From assembly GCA_022712775.1 (NCBI GenBank), contig JAFLJZ010000037.1, positions 1 through 9,430 on the forward strand: a DNA stretch of 9,430 bases, in the 5' to 3' direction. This DNA comes from Sulfurimonas sp. Its GTDB lineage: Bacteria; Campylobacterota; Campylobacteria; Campylobacterales; Sulfurimonadaceae. Shown one piece after another: positions 1 to 7,037 of this stretch (positions within the stretch are counted from its first letter, which is position 1; each line of letters opens with the position of its first letter). The notes under the pieces are model-generated. The model did no database searches. It was not told where the DNA came from and saw only the letters and a program-made list of their open reading frames with translations. The translations under genes and the position numbers were made by a program.

Positions 1-719
1 AGTATATCTATTTCAAGCTCACCATAACTTTCTTTTAAAGCCTTCTCGACATCTGCTGCAATTCTTTCTTTGTTATCGGCTTTTACAACAACTCTATCAA
101 CTACAACCTTTATGGTATGCTTTTTTGTTTTAGAGAGTTCTATTTCATCATCAAGACGTACCATCACACCATCTATCATCGCTCGAACATAACCTTTTTG
201 CACTAAAGATTCCAACATATCAGCATATGCACCTTTTTTCTCTCTTACAAGTGGTGCTAAAAGTACAAGCTTTGCACCTTGGGGTAATTTTGCTACTTCA
301 CCAATGATGTCTGAAGCTGACATCTGCGAAATAACTTTTTTACATTGATGACAATGTTGGATTCCAACACGGGCGTAAAGCAATCTAAAGTAGTCATATA
401 TTTCAGTAATAGTTCCAACAGTAGAACGAGGATTTTTTGAAGTCGTTTTTTGATCAATCGCGATGGCTGGTGTTAAGCCTTCGATTTTGTCTACATCGGG
501 CTTACCAATACGATCCATAAATTGCCTTGCATACGAAGACAATGATTCCATATATCTTCTTTGACCTTCAGCATAAAGTGTATCAAAAGCAAGTGTTGAC
601 TTTCCAGATCCACTTAAACCAGTCATGACTATAAGTTCATTTTTTGGTAATGTTAAATTTATATTTTTTAAATTATTTTCTCTTGCGCCCGTTATAACTA
701 TTACATCTTTTTTTTTCAA
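1..719 (-). CDS. uvrA: UvrA, excinuclease ABC subunit A (N-terminal part, cut by window edge)
   Basis: UvrA is the ATP-driven damage-recognition subunit of nucleotide excision repair; it loads UvrB onto damaged DNA in the cytoplasm. About 239 N-terminal residues are visible; the rest lies beyond the left edge. Seen in translation: the Walker A loop GLSGSGKST at residues 34-42, followed by the family-typical stretches AEGQRRYMESLSSYARQF (50-67), GLTPAIAIDQKTTSKNPRST (81-100) and VGTITEIYDYFRLLYARVG (101-119), then a CxxC pair (C123, C126) in a zinc-binding position. The segment after this matches the expected UvrB-interaction region in place. The start is a TTG at 719, chosen because the reading frame matches the UvrA N-terminus, no in-frame ATG lies nearby, and an AAAGG sits 6 bases upstream. 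Codons 2-4 are AAA, giving a run of nine A. It begins 10 bases after the res stop codon, so it may be co-transcribed with the R-M operon. Confidence 0.97.
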   Translation of the reverse strand, partial: MKKKDVIVITGARENNLKNINLTLPKNELIVMTGLSGSGKSTLAFDTLYAEGQRRYMESLSSYARQFMDRIGKPDVDKIEGLTPAIAIDQKTTSKNPRSTVGTITEIYDYFRLLYARVGIQHCHQCKKVISQMSASDIIGEVAKLPQGAKLVLLAPLVREKKGAYADMLESLVQKGYVRAMIDGVMVRLDDEIELSKTKKHTIKVVVDRVVVKADNKERIAADVEKALKESYGELEIDI

Positions 720-725
720 ATTTTA

Positions 726-730
726 CCTTT
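726..730 (-). promoter_or_regulatory. Shine-Dalgarno sequence for uvrA, fixing the TTG start
   Basis: AAAGG lies 6 bases before the TTG at 719 and touches the last base of the res stop codon (732-730). This spacing supports the TTG start and suggests that ribosomes ending res could re-initiate on uvrA. Confidence 0.6.
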
Positions 731-3270
731 TATATATCATTACAATTTATTATTTTATCTTTATACTTCACATTAAGTGATTCAAAATATTTTTTAGCGT
801 ATGCTATTTTCCAAGCTTCTACACCTCTTAAATCTCTCGTTTTTTCACTACCTTTTGTCTCTACAATAAAACTTCCTTCGTTTTCATCAAATTTAATAAC
901 TGCAAAATCAGGGTTATAGTTTCCGAGTGGTGTTTTTATTTTAAATTTACTCGGTAATTTTGTAAAAAATTTAAAACTTGTATCAGCACATCTTATAAAT
1001 TCTTTCTCTATATCAGAATCATACTGTTCTAAAGAATAAAGTCCTTTTTTACATTCTTGTAAATCATACCCGTCTTGTTCCATTGGAAATATATTTTTAA
1101 ATTCATAAAAATCACCATCAACTTTTTTATATTCGATTCCATCAATCAAACTATCATGTTTTGCATCATCGAAAGTATATATAGCTTTTTTTATATATTC
1201 ATCACTGTTTTTTATAAATGGTTTTAAATCAACTTCTTTTAATATCTCTATAATTGTTTTTCGTGAGATTCCAATCTTTTTTTCGATGATACTTACAATA
1301 TTTGGTAAATCTTCTTCAAAATTAAGTGTTATATTTTTCTCATCTGAAATATATCCATCATCAACATTTCCAAACTGTTTTAAAATCTTTTTTTCTCTCG
1401 TCTCTATTTCATTTAGTTTTTTTATAACTTGCTTTTTGTATTCATCTGTATCTAGTTTAAGTTCAAAAATAGTTTTAGCTTTTATTTTTTCCCATAAGGC
1501 TAAGAATTCTTTACTTTCTCTCATCCAATCTACTTTTAACACAGAGTGCTTTTTATCTTTTTTTACATTGTTTAAAGCTGTACTGCTAACACCACTAGCA
1601 TCATCTTGAATCTGTAATTCTCTTGCAAACTCTTCAAAACTTTCATTAACGATGACTGTTAATCTATTTATATTTTTATCTTCAACTCTATTTCCGTATT
1701 TGTCTACCGCAAGTCGAACTCCACGACCTAGAATTTGTCGTTTTTTCATCTGAGAACTAGTGTCATTTAAAGTTGTTATAAAAAATACATTAGGATTATC
1801 CCAACCCTCTTTTAATGCACTATGTGAAAATATAAAACTTGTTTTCTCCTCAAAGCTTAGTAATTTTTCTTTACTTTTCATAATTAAATCATAGGTCTTT
1901 TTTTGCAGTTTCCTATCGCTATCATTATTTTTAAGCTCATCAACATACCCAGCTTTTCGTTTAGCAAAATAATAGCTATATACTTCTTTAGAATCTAATG
2001 CCTTGAAGCTTTCAAAATCAACTTTAAGTCTGTCAAACTCCTTACAAAAATGCTCCTGCATCCAGCCATTTTCATCACTTAAAAAGTTTGCAACTCTATC
2101 TATAAAAAATAAACTCAATACTTTTATATCTTTTTTCTTTAAGGCTTCAAACTTTATCATATGAAGCTTTATTGCATCACTTATCTGCTCTTCTTGTATC
2201 TGTTTTTTTACTTTTCCGTTTAACTCGTGAAGTTCAAGCTTTAAACCATTTTCAAACTGTATAAACTTATCTTTATAACTTATTTCATCAACTAAGAAAT
2301 CTTTATACATTGGATTTTTCGTTTTATCTTTTAAACTATCATCGCCTTTTATTTTCATAGACTTTTTTACAAATTCATCTTTTACTCTTGCAATGAGTTC
2401 AAGAGATGCTACTGGTCTTTTTGAGTTTTTATCTATATCAATTTTCAACACATTTATATAAACATCATTTATCGTTTGATTTTCACTTAATGCCCAAACA
2501 TCGATTTGCTTTACTAAACCCTTCTGAAGTGATTCTCTTGGTGTTAAAGAGTACAAAAGATTATAATATTTTTTATGCGTAGCAGAGAACCTAAGTGTAA
2601 AAAGTGGATTTAACTCATCTAAAGCATCTCTACTTAAATCACTTTCCATATTTTGAGGTTCATCGAGTATAAGGATTGGATTTGTTTTTTGTAAACTATC
2701 TTTTGGTGTTGATACAAACCCTTCTTGAGGCATATTTAGTATAGTGTTTGCTCTTTTAAAGCTATCTATCGTCATTATCATTATTTGAAGATTATCATCT
2801 CTTATAAAGTGTTTTAAAGAGCCAAGGCGTGAAGAATCATACTCAAAATACTCATAAGGAAAATTAAACCCACCTTTAAAATGATTTTGCATACTTTTTA
2901 ATGAATTTAAAACACCCTCTTTAATAGCAATAGATGGAGTAATAACAATAAACTTATTCCATCCATATTTTTGATATAACTCTAAAATAGTTTTTATATA
3001 GACATATGTTTTACCTGTTCCTGTTTCCATTTCTATGGAAAAATCTAAACTCTCTAAGCTAGTTACTACTTCTTTAATATCATTTTGTTTTTGTATGCTA
3101 GTTAAGTTTTCTAAAATACTCTCAACATCTAAACTAAAGTTATTAGAACAAACTGCTTCACCATCAAATATATCGTATTTGCTAGTTTGTTTCATTTGCC
3201 CACTAAATAAGTCTACTATAGAATTTATTGCTTTTGTTTGGTGAGCTTGGGATATGTATTTTATTTGCAT
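730..3270 (-). CDS. res: Type III restriction endonuclease subunit Res (helicase-nuclease)
   Basis: Res is the ATP-dependent translocase and nuclease subunit of type III restriction enzymes; it works only in complex with Mod and cuts unmethylated phage DNA. The 846-aa protein shows superfamily 2 helicase motifs in order: Walker A ETGTGKT (82-88), the type III-typical DEPQ box (203-206), SATH (229-232), SALKEGWDNPN as motif V (484-494) and QILGRGVRL as motif VI (512-520). The C-terminus carries a PD-(D/E)xK nuclease site: PD at 787-788, then E804 and K806 in IVETKG. All key residues are present, so the enzyme looks intact, though somewhat shorter than EcoP15I Res (about 970 aa). The ATG follows the stop of the 184-aa gene with no gap (TAAATG) and only a weak ribosome site, so translational coupling is likely. 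Canonical systems have res next to mod; here two genes separate them. Confidence 0.95.
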   Translation of the reverse strand: MQIKYISQAHQTKAINSIVDLFSGQMKQTSKYDIFDGEAVCSNNFSLDVESILENLTSIQKQNDIKEVVTSLESLDFSIEMETGTGKTYVYIKTILELYQKYGWNKFIVITPSIAIKEGVLNSLKSMQNHFKGGFNFPYEYFEYDSSRLGSLKHFIRDDNLQIMIMTIDSFKRANTILNMPQEGFVSTPKDSLQKTNPILILDEPQNMESDLSRDALDELNPLFTLRFSATHKKYYNLLYSLTPRESLQKGLVKQIDVWALSENQTINDVYINVLKIDIDKNSKRPVASLELIARVKDEFVKKSMKIKGDDSLKDKTKNPMYKDFLVDEISYKDKFIQFENGLKLELHELNGKVKKQIQEEQISDAIKLHMIKFEALKKKDIKVLSLFFIDRVANFLSDENGWMQEHFCKEFDRLKVDFESFKALDSKEVYSYYFAKRKAGYVDELKNNDSDRKLQKKTYDLIMKSKEKLLSFEEKTSFIFSHSALKEGWDNPNVFFITTLNDTSSQMKKRQILGRGVRLAVDKYGNRVEDKNINRLTVIVNESFEEFARELQIQDDASGVSSTALNNVKKDKKHSVLKVDWMRESKEFLALWEKIKAKTIFELKLDTDEYKKQVIKKLNEIETREKKILKQFGNVDDGYISDEKNITLNFEEDLPNIVSIIEKKIGISRKTIIEILKEVDLKPFIKNSDEYIKKAIYTFDDAKHDSLIDGIEYKKVDGDFYEFKNIFPMEQDGYDLQECKKGLYSLEQYDSDIEKEFIRCADTSFKFFTKLPSKFKIKTPLGNYNPDFAVIKFDENEGSFIVETKGSEKTRDLRGVEAWKIAYAKKYFESLNVKYKDKIINCNDI

Positions 3271-3825
3271 TTATATAAAGCTTTCTATATAATAACGACC
3301 ACGACTACAATTTACATGGTATACATCAAATCCATTTTGTACATTAGAAATATATTTTCCATTCGTTGGGTTTACTGCTGTCGCTTTTGTCGAAAAAACA
3401 ATATACTTAACTATAATAGTGTCCACTTTAATATTATTGAATGTTTTCAATATAGATTTTAAATACTCAACAAAACAACTACTACTTTTAAATTGGCTTA
3501 TGTATCCCGCAGCTCCATCTTTTAATTCACAAATAAAGATATAATTTTCACCCTTAACCTTCGTAAATATAATTGCATCATTACCTTTATCTAAACCTTT
3601 ATTATTTTCAAAATATGGGCTTATTTTATGAGAACCAGCACATCTAATATGTTTGGAATCTAATTCAAAAGCAAAGGTTGTTTCTTCAGATTCAAATTTT
3701 AAAAATTCAATTCTTTTACATTTAGCTAATTTATCCGTTTCTTTTATATAAAAACTATTTTCACTAGAATTATAATGTTTTAATTGTGCTTTATCGAAAA
3801 TAATATCTTTTAATACGTCATACAT
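3271..3825 (-). CDS. Unrecognised 184-aa protein, possible PD-(D/E)xK nuclease effector paired with the upstream ATPase
   Basis: I do not recognise this family. It is a soluble 184-aa protein with no signal peptide or membrane segment. The notable part is the centre: D83 at the start of a hydrophobic strand (NDAIIF), then E100 and K102 in FICELKDG, that is D-x16-E-x-K at the end of two predicted beta strands, followed by a helix-like segment with Q111 and K113 (ISQFKSSSCFVEYL). This order of strand, strand and helix with D, ExK and Q resembles the PD-(D/E)xK nuclease core, so a nuclease is a reasonable inference but not shown. The gene begins 3 bases after the ATPase stop, with AAAGAG as ribosome site, and its own stop abuts the res ATG. 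It is thus embedded in the R-M operon and is probably the effector or partner of the ATPase. Alternatively it may be a structural or DNA-binding accessory without catalysis. Confidence 0.6.
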   Translation of the reverse strand: MYDVLKDIIFDKAQLKHYNSSENSFYIKETDKLAKCKRIEFLKFESEETTFAFELDSKHIRCAGSHKISPYFENNKGLDKGNDAIIFTKVKGENYIFICELKDGAAGYISQFKSSSCFVEYLKSILKTFNNIKVDTIIVKYIVFSTKATAVNPTNGKYISNVQNGFDVYHVNCSRGRYYIESFI

Positions 3826-3828
3826 TTT

Positions 3829-5169
3829 TTACTCTTTAATATTAAAAAAGATATCGTCCATTGAACTTGATAATTCATTTAAAACACTATCAAAGGTTTC
3901 AATTTCCATACCCATATTATCAATAGGAGATTTCACTAATTCACCATCATTGTTAATATAAGAAGTTATTTTTTTATAATCTAAAATATCATATTCTTTA
4001 TATCCATATTTTTTCATTATTTTTACTTTATTATTAATATCATGCTTTAATCTTATTAAATTATTAAATTCTTTTATCATATAATCACTATGAGTCGTTA
4101 TAAATACAAAGATACCCTTGTTTGACAAATGTGCTAACAATCTTGTTATTTTTCTATGATTATCTGGATGTAGGTTTAATTCTGGTTCATCTATTATAAG
4201 TAAGTCACCCTTTTGTGCCGTATGTTTTATATAAAAATACAACTCTATTAATGACTTTGTTGCTGATGATGAGAAATACATAGGGATCTGCTTTTTATTT
4301 TTCTTCGTAATAAAATAAACCTCTTTATTAACAACTTTATAACTACCTTGCAAAATATCTGAAAAATATTTTGTTATTTCTCTATCTCCATGTAAAAAAC
4401 TTTTTTGTTTCGATACTCCTTCCCCTAATTCCCGAGTGTAGTCTATGTTATGTTTTACCGGCATTGCATATCTTGATATGGCATCTTCAAACATTTGAAA
4501 AGGATTTATATCATTCCCCTTATTATTAATAATATGCTCAACCATGACATTTTTATTAATATCCAACTCTTTATAAAAGAGTGAAATACCTGTTCTTTCA
4601 CTTGTAATAATAAAAGGATTTTTAAAATATTTATTAAAATATATTTCACCTAAAGCTTTATTAATAGCTTGTTCTAAGATAAAACGTGGTAATTGTTTTT
4701 TAGTATTAAGTATAGAGATTTCTAAAATATCACTATCTTCACTTTTTCTCATCTGAAGCACATCTTTTTTTGAAGAAGTCATAGTAGTTTCAAGTCCAAG
4801 GCTTAAGTCTAAACTAAAATTATCTATTTCTACTTCAAAAACACTATCTACAAACCAATCATCATCAACACTAAATACACTTCCAAGCATACTTGTGTAA
4901 TTTTTAGCTAAATTTTTCAATATATTCTCTACATCTTCTTCAAAACTTTTTAGCTCAATGCTACAAAACCCATTATCATTTAATTCATTTAGATAACTAC
5001 TTGAAAGATTAAAATCTACAATATCTTTCCACATTGATAAAAAACCGTAAATAGAGTACGTTATATATGTCTTGCCTGTATTGTTTTGTCCACAAATAAT
5101 TGTTAAGTCATTTAATGATATTTTTGTATTTTCAATCAATCCAATATTTTTTAATTTAAAAGTTGTCAT
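3829..5169 (-). CDS. ABC-type (RecF/OLD-like, AAA_15/AAA_21-type) ATPase, probable defence protein
   Basis: This is a 446-aa soluble ATPase of the ABC/SMC-like group often found in anti-phage systems. Seen in order: Walker A GQNNTGKT (27-34), directly after a short N-terminal strand region typical of RecF/OLD-type proteins; a central, poorly conserved region of about 150 residues; a conserved-looking ITSERTG (188-194); a degenerate ABC signature SSSATKSL (300-307); Walker B LLIIDEPELNLHP (323-335) with D327 and catalytic E328; and a switch histidine in ITTHSDY (357-363). It has no TOPRIM domain, so it is not a complete OLD nuclease, and no zinc hook as in RloC. The ATG has a strong AAGGAAG site overlapping the mod stop, 8 bases upstream. 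It lies between mod and the putative nuclease. By analogy with AriA (PARIS) and PtuA (Septu) it may sense infection and control the downstream effector; that role is inferred. Parts of the gene are extremely AT-rich (15 G or C in 120 bases at 3961-4080). Confidence 0.85.
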   Translation of the reverse strand: MTTFKLKNIGLIENTKISLNDLTIICGQNNTGKTYITYSIYGFLSMWKDIVDFNLSSSYLNELNDNGFCSIELKSFEEDVENILKNLAKNYTSMLGSVFSVDDDWFVDSVFEVEIDNFSLDLSLGLETTMTSSKKDVLQMRKSEDSDILEISILNTKKQLPRFILEQAINKALGEIYFNKYFKNPFIITSERTGISLFYKELDINKNVMVEHIINNKGNDINPFQMFEDAISRYAMPVKHNIDYTRELGEGVSKQKSFLHGDREITKYFSDILQGSYKVVNKEVYFITKKNKKQIPMYFSSSATKSLIELYFYIKHTAQKGDLLIIDEPELNLHPDNHRKITRLLAHLSNKGIFVFITTHSDYMIKEFNNLIRLKHDINNKVKIMKKYGYKEYDILDYKKITSYINNDGELVKSPIDNMGMEIETFDSVLNELSSSMDDIFFNIKE

Positions 5170-5172
5170 TTT

Positions 5173-5179
5173 CTTCCTT
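5173..5179 (-). promoter_or_regulatory. Strong Shine-Dalgarno for the ABC ATPase, overlapping the mod stop
   Basis: AAGGAAG overlaps the mod stop codon TAA (5180-5178) and ends 3 bases before the ATG at 5169. The overlap ties ATPase translation to the end of mod and shows that the ATPase belongs to the same message. Confidence 0.65.
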
Positions 5180-6971
5180 ATAAAGTTTCCAAATCAAGAT
5201 TTGTATGAAGATTTAGTTTTACGCTATCTCCAAGTGCTTTTTCGTAGCAAATGAGTTTAGCATCTTTTGCTACATCGTGAATGATGTCATTGTTTATCTC
5301 TTTATCAAAACAAAAATAAAACTCTCTCATCTCTTCACTGAGAATTATAAAGTTATATGTATCTGTTTTAAATTCTTTGCATATAGCACTCAAACTAAAA
5401 CCATTTTTCAAACCTACTTCATACACTAAGTCTAACTCTTTTGCACCCTGTGTTAAAATATTTTCATTAAACATAGACATTTTAAGCATTTTCTCAATTT
5501 CTTCTAAACTCTGGTTTGGTCTTTTTTTAATCTCTTTAAACATTTGAAAGTTTGAATTATCTAGGTAGTAGGATTTAAAACCATCTTTGTAATCTAGTTT
5601 TTTTATCACTCTTTTTATACGCTCTTTTGTAATATCACTTATCTTTTTGTAACCAGCTTTATAGGCTTCACTTTTTTCATCTGTGGTTTCTGGAAGTTGT
5701 ACTAAGATGTACTTTCTATTTCCACCACCTTCTCTGTTTAAATCCATAACAGCATGAGCCGTTGTTCCGCTTCCTGCGAAGAAATCTAGGATAATGTCAT
5801 CCTGATTAGTGGCTTGCTCAATTAATATTTTAATTAAATTCACATTTTTAGGGTAGTCAAAATATTGTCCGCCTAATAAGTCCCTTAACGCTTTTGTAGA
5901 TGTTGCATTTAAAAAATCACCTAATATTGTTCCTATTGGTTTAGTATCAGATTTCACTTCACTTTTGTGTCTTTTATACATTGGTGAACCATTAATACTT
6001 TTAGGAAATATTATCTTCTTTTCATCTATATTTTTTTGCATTCTTACTTTTTCGTATGCCCAAACTCTATTTTTATTACACTGATATGTAATATTAGTTT
6101 CAGGGTCAGTAATTGGATAATATAGATTTGGTCTTTCAGAAGCTGTTTTATTACAAGTTAAATTATCAGGCATCCAATCACCTAAAGGGTCTTTATTTGG
6201 ATTTTTATAGTTCTCAAACCCTTTTTTTATACCATTCAATTGCGTTTCTGTATATTTAGAGTAACACAATATATACTCATGGTCTGCCGAAACTAAATTT
6301 TTAGCATCATTGGAACCTGTTCTCTTTTTCCAAACAAACTGAGCTACAAAATTCTCTTCCCCATAAATCTCATCCATAAGCTTTCTTAAATTATGCACTT
6401 CATCATCATCTATACTCACAAAGATAACGCCATCATCTTTAAGCAAATTTCTACTAAGCCAAAGCCGTGGATACATCATATTAAGCCAGTTTGTGTGTCT
6501 TCTTCCCGTACTAGAAGTTTTTGTGCTTGTATAGCCCTCTTCTCTTAGCTGGTCTGTTTGAATCATGTAGTTTGTGATAGTGTCGCCCCAAGTATCCTTA
6601 TAAACGAAATCTTTATCTTTGTTGTAAGGAGGGTCTATATAAATCATTTTGACTTTTTTGTGGTAAGCGTTTTGAAGAAGCTTTAGAACTTCTAAATTAT
6701 CACCTTCTATGAAGACATTGTCTCCATCAAGTATATCTTTATCAACATCTACTTTTAAAGTGGCGTTCGTTTTAGCCTTGATGGTTTTATAACAATCTTT
6801 TTTACCGCTCCAGTTAAAACTATAGTGTTCACTTTTAGATTCTTCTATCGTTTCATCTAAAATCTCTTTTAATTTATCATAGTTTATAGTTTTATCTGCA
6901 AAAATTTCAGGAAAAATATTTTTTAATTCATCTAATTTTTGTTGTTTTATATCTTTGCTATGTAAATCCAT
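5178..6971 (-). CDS. mod: Type III DNA adenine methyltransferase Mod (beta class)
   Basis: Mod recognises the target sequence and transfers a methyl group from S-adenosylmethionine, most likely to the N6 of adenine; it protects host DNA and directs Res. The 597-aa protein has the catalytic motif IDPPYN (DPPY at 113-116) before the AdoMet-binding motif DFFAGSGTT (FAGSG at 398-402), the motif order of beta-class enzymes. The N-terminus (LDELKNIFPEIFADKTINYD, residues 13-32) is typical of type III Mod proteins. Residues of about 210-380 between the motifs form the putative target-recognition domain, which sets specificity. No frameshift or simple repeat tract is seen, so phase variation is not indicated. 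The ATG at 6971 has AAGG 11 bases upstream, a slightly long spacing. It is first in the operon, with a promoter just upstream. Confidence 0.95.
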   Translation of the reverse strand: MDLHSKDIKQQKLDELKNIFPEIFADKTINYDKLKEILDETIEESKSEHYSFNWSGKKDCYKTIKAKTNATLKVDVDKDILDGDNVFIEGDNLEVLKLLQNAYHKKVKMIYIDPPYNKDKDFVYKDTWGDTITNYMIQTDQLREEGYTSTKTSSTGRRHTNWLNMMYPRLWLSRNLLKDDGVIFVSIDDDEVHNLRKLMDEIYGEENFVAQFVWKKRTGSNDAKNLVSADHEYILCYSKYTETQLNGIKKGFENYKNPNKDPLGDWMPDNLTCNKTASERPNLYYPITDPETNITYQCNKNRVWAYEKVRMQKNIDEKKIIFPKSINGSPMYKRHKSEVKSDTKPIGTILGDFLNATSTKALRDLLGGQYFDYPKNVNLIKILIEQATNQDDIILDFFAGSGTTAHAVMDLNREGGGNRKYILVQLPETTDEKSEAYKAGYKKISDITKERIKRVIKKLDYKDGFKSYYLDNSNFQMFKEIKKRPNQSLEEIEKMLKMSMFNENILTQGAKELDLVYEVGLKNGFSLSAICKEFKTDTYNFIILSEEMREFYFCFDKEINNDIIHDVAKDAKLICYEKALGDSVKLNLHTNLDLETL

Positions 6972-6990
6972 AAAGTGCTAAGCCTTGGGT

Positions 6991-7011
6991 TAAGTATCGT
7001 AAATATACTTA
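6991..7011. repeat. Perfect inverted repeat over the predicted mod transcription start
   Basis: TAAGTAT at 6991-6997 and ATACTTA at 7005-7011 are perfect 7-base arms separated by 7 bases. The element starts at the last base of the -10 box and covers the expected start of transcription near 7004, a classic repressor position. It could instead fold as a weak hairpin in the 5' leader. No regulator gene is present in the operon. Confidence 0.5.
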
Positions 7012-7019
7012 TTATATCA
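7011..7019 (-). promoter_or_regulatory. Extended -10 promoter of the mod-ATPase-nuclease-res operon
   Basis: On the minus strand the sequence TGATATAAT is a perfect extended -10 element (TGn followed by TATAAT at 7016-7011). Transcription would begin near 7004, giving a leader of about 33 bases before the mod ATG at 6971. The -35 region is weak, as is usual in Campylobacterota. A second TATAAT at 7033-7028 overlaps the upstream gene's stop codon and may be an alternative. Confidence 0.6.
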
Positions 7020-7022
7020 AAT

Positions 7023-7037
7023 TTTGTATTATACAAA
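7023..7037. repeat. 15-base palindrome upstream of the mod promoter, overlapping the transporter stop codon
   Basis: TTTGTAT and ATACAAA are perfect 7-base arms around a single T. It overlaps the TAA of the transporter gene and lies in the -35 zone of the mod promoter. With only one central base it cannot form a usual hairpin and has no following T run, so it fits a protein-binding site better than a terminator. Its half-site shares GTAT/ATAC with the dyad at 6991-7011. Confidence 0.4.

Noticed and set aside
731..739. TGATATATA as an extended -10 promoter for uvrA
   Set aside because: Its start point would fall about 4 bases before the TTG and cut off the ribosome site, and the match to TATAAT is imperfect; A/T-rich look-alikes are abundant here.
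1286..1609. Plus-strand open frame of 107 codons
   Set aside because: It lies opposite the well-supported res gene, its translation is a low-complexity Phe/Ser/Leu-rich string, and it has no ribosome site; it is a shadow frame.
3035..3462. Two plus-strand open frames (69 and 74 codons) opposite the res start and the 184-aa gene
   Set aside because: Both overlap supported genes antisense, have no recognisable motifs, and their composition is that of reversed AT-rich coding sequence.
5178..6971. Phase-variable mod gene with simple sequence repeats
   Set aside because: No tandem repeat or long homopolymer tract was seen in mod; the frame is intact from start to stop.
716..7025. Nine-base direct repeat AAAATTTGA (minus strand) at 724-716 and 7025-7017, flanking the mod-res cassette, as a possible insertion footprint
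   Set aside because: The same word also occurs at about 3700-3692 inside the 184-aa gene, and such AT-rich 9-mers are expected by chance in a window of this composition.
7023..7037. Palindrome read as a rho-independent terminator for the transporter gene
   Set aside because: The centre is a single base, the arms are AT-rich and no T run follows on the minus strand, so it cannot work as a standard terminator.
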